A stretch of 64,000 nt of DNA from Bryopsis sp. KO-2023. Its lineage: Eukaryota > Chlorophyta > Ulvophyceae > Bryopsidales > Bryopsidaceae. The notes beneath the pieces are model-generated. The model had not been told where the DNA came from, made no database searches, and was given only the letters and a program-made list of their open reading frames with translations. The first letter of the stretch is position 1, and every line of letters starts with the position of its first letter. Positions 59,401 through 64,000 of this stretch are shown piece by piece. The stretch is taken from NCBI GenBank assembly GCA_030272585.1, contig BSYQ01000004.1, positions 5,394,001-5,458,000 on the forward strand, written 5' to 3'. The position numbers were made by a program, and so were the translations under genes.

Positions 59401-62400
59401 TTGGCAGGACCGGAGTTCGGCTTTGAGAGCTCGATTCGCGGATTCGGATTTCTGCACCTGGGATTTCAGAGCCTCGGTGGCAGCATCCTTGTCCCTCTTT
59501 GAAAATAAAATGAAAATAAAAATAATATTATCAACAATAGTAATGTTTATTTATTATTAATAAAAGGGGAAATCGCCCGTATATCTGAATCGATGCCACC
59601 CACTTCAAAAATGTGGAAAAATAAAAACCTCGCAAAAAGTAAATTATGACTTCGGAAATGCAACAAAAAAAAACCACACACAAGGAAAATTCATTGACTA
59701 AATTATGAACGTACTTTACGTACTTATACGTAATTAAAAACGTACAGTTGCATCTCTCTCTCACCTTTGACACTTTATCAGCATTTTCCTTCACGAGGAT
59801 TTGCAAATTCACGACATTGGCAGACGGCTTCGATGGTGGGGTGGAGTACAACCCAGAGAGCTCCTCCATCATTTCCATGAGCTCCTCTTTGTGATTTTCA
59901 TTCTCAAAAGACGCCATCTCTGCTTCGTTTCGCAAGGATAGGACCACCGATTTCAAATGCATCGACTCGCGATGAACTTTTCTGATGCTTTGCTCGAGGT
60001 CCGTCGAAGCTTTCGTTGGGGAATTCTCATCTCCATCAAGCCGCCTGATCTACAGGGGGAAAAAAAAAAAGCAACACCACACACTCAACAAACTGAACTA
60101 CGCATCCCTGACAATTCGAAAGGGGGAAAAGAAAAAAAAGCAGGGCAATGAAATCCAGATAATTTAATCCAGCGAGTTCCACGACATGATGCTTGCCCAA
60201 CATTCAAAAAATCCAATTTTTCCTTCTTTTCTGGTTTCAGAGTCACTGCATCGCAACCTAACAATCAATTGATCTGAAATTTTGTGGGCTTCATCCACAT
60301 GTATTAGAGATGCTTCCTACAAAATTTCACATCAATTGGATGTTTTGTTCTTGAGCTAGGACTGCAAATACAAGTGGACAGTTAAACTGGGACGGAGTAA
60401 GTATATATATACGGTTTTATAGTATTCGACTGTAAAACCATATATGAATCATATCAAAATTATGTCGGAACGCTACTTTTAACATACCTTATCGAGTGCA
60501 TTTTTCAGTTCGGCGAAAGCCTGTGGTGTGGGATCTCCATCACCACATGACTCATCCATCCCAGCAACGATTTCCACAATGCCTTCGATTCCAACCAACA
60601 AAGCGACATTTTCTGCTTCCTTCGCTCGAAGAGCCTTTTCAGTTTCCTTGAGCTCATTCGACAATTCCACAGACCTCGACACCACCCGATCACTCCCAGT
60701 TTGCAGTTTCTCGAGGTTATCGAACAAAGCCTGCAAGGAGGTGGCCACCACGTCTAGTTCCACCTGTTTTTCCTCCAGAGCGGCACGTGAGCTGCTCAGC
60801 TTTCGAGACGCATTCCCCAGTTCGATTTCTTGCCTTTTCGCCTGTTGTTGCTGCACCTCCTGAGCGGTTTTCAATTCCGAAATTTCCTGCCGGAGGGACT
60901 CCACCAACGATCGACCCACCTCCAATTCCTCGTCCCTTGCTTTGATTTCGGCTTTCGAAACCGACAGCTCTCCGTCTTTTCCCCTGAGCAAGGCACTCAG
61001 TTTTCCCACCTCGGCTGCCATTGTTGGATCAACATGCTGCTCCGTTTGTGAATCGTTTGCCCGGGCTGAATTTCCAATTTCAGTCCCAGCTTCCCTGACT
61101 GTCGATTGCCTCAATAGTGCTATATCTTCTTTCAAATTTTCCGATTCTGCCGTGCGGGTCGAGATTTCGCTCTGAGCCGATTTGACCTGCTTCCTGAGTT
61201 TGGATATTTCCCGTTTCGCCTTTTGCAAGTCTTGTTCGGAGGTCGTTTTTCTGTCGGTGGCTTTCTCCAGCCGTTCTTTGTACTCCTCCAGTTCGCCCAA
61301 TGCATCGGCAGCTGCCTGAAAAACCATTCAAAAACACACTTCACCTTTCTGAAAAACCCAGCGAGCTTTTTTTCTCAATTGTTCCAAAACAAAAAAGGAG
61401 AAGAAAACCCTAATAGATAATGAGGAAACGAACGCACAGCAGATAATCGAAAAAGGGAAATTCGACCTTGGAGGCCTCACCGCCTCGACGCCGGCGAGCC
61501 GTTGCTTGAGCAGCTCGTTTTCCTCCTGTACATCTTCGACACGAGATTTCTAAAAGGCAGAACCAACAATCCAACCAATTTTCAATTTTCAGCATTTTCA
61601 AAAAACCTTTCTTGTTTTTTTTTTTCCATCTGAAGAACAAAGTGAGGTTTAAAAAAAAAAAAAACATCAACGTGAAAAACCATGCATCGAATGCGTATCC
61701 AATCTGACTTTTTTAACACAATGCAGCTTTCTCATGATCACACCAGGAAAAAATGAAACTAAAAATAAAAATAAATCTAGAAATATGTTTACGTTGCTTT
61801 TTTCGCTACAAACCTTGGAATTGGATTTATTTTTTTTTCTTCCTTTTCTCTTACTGTTGGTTACTTTTATTTTGATCAGCAAGTATGAGCCAATCAGAAA
61901 AAATACATAAGATAGGGTCTATTCACGCTTGGCTGAACAGAATCAAACATTACACTTTTTTTTTTTACAAGCATACATGTCTTCAGGTGCCAGGCAGTTT
62001 AATGGCAAAACACATTTAAAAGAAAAAGTGTACCGAGCGCCAACCAAAACAAAACATGCAACAAAAAGTTGAGTTGAAAAAGAGAGCTCGACTGTTGCAG
62101 ACGTTACCTTGACTTTTCTCTTGCCCTTTGCTACAGGACTGGAGTTTTGGCTGTCATTGGAGTTTCTGATTGGAGCCATCAGCCCCCGAGGACGTACCTG
62201 TTTCAACAACCAAAAAAAACAAAAAAACAATCATCGCTGTAACTGCAGGGTGAATCGCTGTGTTCCTGCTTTTCCTCTTTTTTTTTTCCTTTTTTTTCTT
62301 AATTCCACATTTCCCCACAATTTGAGTCGATACCAGAAAGACGTACAACTGAGACAGTCAGCATTCCTGCTCAATTTCCTCAAATTTTACATTCTTTTAG

Positions 62401-62990
62401 GTGTTTTTTCTTGTTTTTAACTCGAAACTGATGGACTGCAGATATATTCAAAAAAAAAACTCCAGAAAGTTCTAAATAAAGGAAAAAAACAGGGACATGT
62501 AACTGAGAAAGATGGGGCTCCATACCTGGCTCGATTCGAGGTGTGGTTGCTCTGCAACCAATCTGGTCTGACTGGCCTCTGCTTCTTCGACAGTCAGCAC
62601 ACTGTTGGCGAGTTTATCCAATCCACCCGCCATTTGCTGGCTGACATTTTCCTGGGGCCCAAAGTAATATATATAAATATATATTGTGAAAATTATCAGA
62701 TAAATCCGAGAAATTGAGGCAACTCTCCACTGAATTCAGCCACCCTCAATACTGATCCTCAAGCAAAGCCAGTGGATCTCCCAAAACTGGGCAGTGACTT
62801 CCTCCAGCTTTTCAGCATATTCTTTGGGTTGATAAAGGCGAAACATTAAAAAATAAAAAATAAAATAAAAGATCCAGTTCCGAGCTTGTCTTGGACCCCC
62901 CACCAGTCTCTTGTCGATCCCAGCATCTTTCACGGCCTGCGAGGCTTGCTCGGCGAATTGCTTCGTCAAGGTATTCAGTTGGCCCCACAT
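56407..62990 (-). CDS. Long coiled-coil protein, golgin-like
   Basis: Eleven exons in transcript order: 62990-62904, 62651-62526, 62197-62108, 61549-61481, 61315-60488, 60049-59765, 59496-58857, 58424-58018, 57733-57515, 57050-56859 and 56538-56407, giving about 1,020 residues; nine of ten introns are phase 0. The N-terminus, MWGQLNTLTKQFAEQASQAV, is an amphipathic helix of the kind found at the start of TMF/GMAP-type golgins. A Ser/Asn-rich basic linker follows (APIRNSNDSQNSSPVAKGKRK). Nearly all the rest is Glu/Lys/Leu/Ala coiled coil, for example LKEDIALLRQS, LEEQVTELESEVSTW and LRKEYEKLQENIEQLEKR. The C-terminus is SWIFGCVSNRKQ, and no GRIP domain was recognised. A Golgi tether role is inferred; another coiled-coil scaffold is possible. 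Intron 7 carries a SINE-like copy. Confidence 0.8.
58561..58684 (+). repeat. SINE-like repeat, copy 5 (golgin-like gene intron 7)
   Basis: A near-complete copy: gagagctagatatggacata head, cttcctgagtcagactataa, gaacgggctgcactcagcct, ttggccttgtataaaataat and a ttttaatttcaataaac tail. An agatagatatacatat microsatellite precedes the head. Confidence 0.75.
60405..60450. repeat. Small hairpin in golgin-like gene intron 5
   Basis: Inverted pair ggttttatag / ctgtaaaacc with one mismatch, next to a tgggacggag motif (about 60390-60399) that looks like the end of a Stowaway-type element. The other end was not found, so this may be a decayed fragment. Confidence 0.3.
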
Positions 62991-64000
62991 TTTTTTTTTT
63001 TTTTGAGAGACCCTGCGGTCGCTGCGATCTAAGAGAACTTCCTGTCAAACCGCATCGGTTTTGCGGGAGGCTTCCGAGAAATCACGGGTGCCACCGTTCG
63101 AAGGTTTCTAAAAATAGAACAAGATACAAAAAAAAGAAATTCGAGAATTCGATAATTTGTCTTCCCCACGTTCACGTTTCTGCCCAGGATCGAGACTCCA
63201 GAAGCATTTCTTACAGCCCAACCCAATCATTCGATTACCCAACACTTACAAACAAAGAAACAAACAAACAAACATCAATTACACTGTGTAGGAGAAATAT
63301 TCTCCTATTACAAGGATCAGTAAAAATCAAATGTGAACATGTGTATTTTAATGTTGAAATTCCATTGGCTTTTGTGTGTACCCACAGAATAGCCACAAAG
63401 ACACTAAGACCATCAAGAATGCAAAGATGCATAGGTCGATTCAGCTAAAGAAACATTGAAGTTACACAAACAAACGAACATAAATAATGTTGTGGAGGAG
63501 AGAAAATCGACACTTACGTCTCTGGGCTGTATCTTTCCGTTCAATCTAACACATTAATATATTGTTGGAACGACCCAATCGAAGTGAGGCTTTATAGTAC
63601 AGATCTGGGTTTGTAGTACAGATCTGTCCACCCGTTTTAGGATATAGGGTGAACACTCGGTTGTTTGTTTGTCTTTTGTAACCTTCTCGTTTTCCCCAAT
63701 CCAACAATATGTTAATGTTCTGGATGATGGAGGTAGGCTTATGGGAATCAAAAAGGTTCACTGCACTCTCCAAAAAAAAAGAACAAAAAAGACGAAAACG
63801 ATGTGACCACAGTATTTCTCAGCACTCTGTTCTCTGCGGATAATTCAAAAATAAAAGAACAAAATAAAATAAAACAAAATAAAAAATAATTCAACCTCAC
63901 TCACTTTGGGAACTGCACCAAAATATCTACAGATAAAAATAATACAAGTCCAGACTCCATCCAGCTCAAAACTACAGTAAGCTCTGTGCTTTTCTTAAGC
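62991..64000. other. Upstream region of the golgin-like gene
   Basis: It begins with a T-run that on the minus strand is a poly-A leader next to the ATG. There is no further gene. A 19-bp inverted repeat (63551-63569 and 63700-63718, one mismatch) encloses 168 bp and may be a small palindromic element; gtacagatctg occurs twice inside it. Confidence 0.45.

Overview
This is eukaryotic nuclear DNA, most likely from a green alga and perhaps a streptophyte alga. Nearly every gene is split by spliceosomal introns, with long poly-T and poly-A runs, microsatellites and little bacterial-style packing. A nuclear PsaE gene (photosystem I) with a short, simple transit peptide points to a primary green plastid. 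The other genes fit: an ABA4-type carotenoid-pathway protein, a plant-type tandem CCCH zinc-finger protein, a plant-type long-chain alcohol oxidase, a PLAC8 cysteine-rich protein, an RNI-like leucine-rich protein of plant type, farnesyl diphosphate synthase, VPS33, an ATX1 copper chaperone and a Golgi-type coiled-coil protein. I cannot name the species.

Layout, left to right: farnesyl diphosphate synthase (+, 9 exons, 1276-5825); RNI-like protein (+, 2 exons, 7016-8458); VPS33 (-, 6 exons, 9070-12883), head-to-head with an intronless ATX1 copper chaperone (+, 13196-13399); an intronless, bacterial-looking thiamine-diphosphate enzyme (-, 14077-15696) inside a stretch almost free of homopolymer runs; the CCCH protein (+, 5 exons, 17869-20048); a long gene-free gap; a WD40 protein (-, about 13 exons, 24897-30980); a PLAC8 protein (+, 31948-33811); a gap holding two abutting TA-flanked inverted-repeat transposons (35129-36407); the long-chain alcohol oxidase (-, 12 exons, 37069-42659), head-to-head with intronless PSAE (+, 43108-43398); an ABA4-like protein with an unusual 258-residue tail (+, 5 exons, 44639-47541); about 6 kb of minisatellites and a satellite array (47542-53816); two weak small-gene candidates; and a coiled-coil golgin-like gene (-, 11 exons, 56407-62990).

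Exons were placed by hand from splice-site dinucleotides, reading-frame continuity and remembered family sequences; frame is kept across every junction given unless I say otherwise. The genes are not an operon or a visible pathway cluster. The themes are ordinary housekeeping: isoprenoid supply and carotenoid metabolism, photosystem I, endomembrane traffic (VPS33, golgin), copper delivery and lipid alcohol oxidation.

The most interesting non-gene signals are: a SINE-like family with five clear copies, four in introns and one just past the 3' end of a gene; a 59-bp repeat shared by introns of two unrelated genes; the paired transposons that share one TA; a perfect 25-bp inverted repeat carrying two CACGTG boxes; a strong bias to phase-0 introns; and a GC-AG intron.
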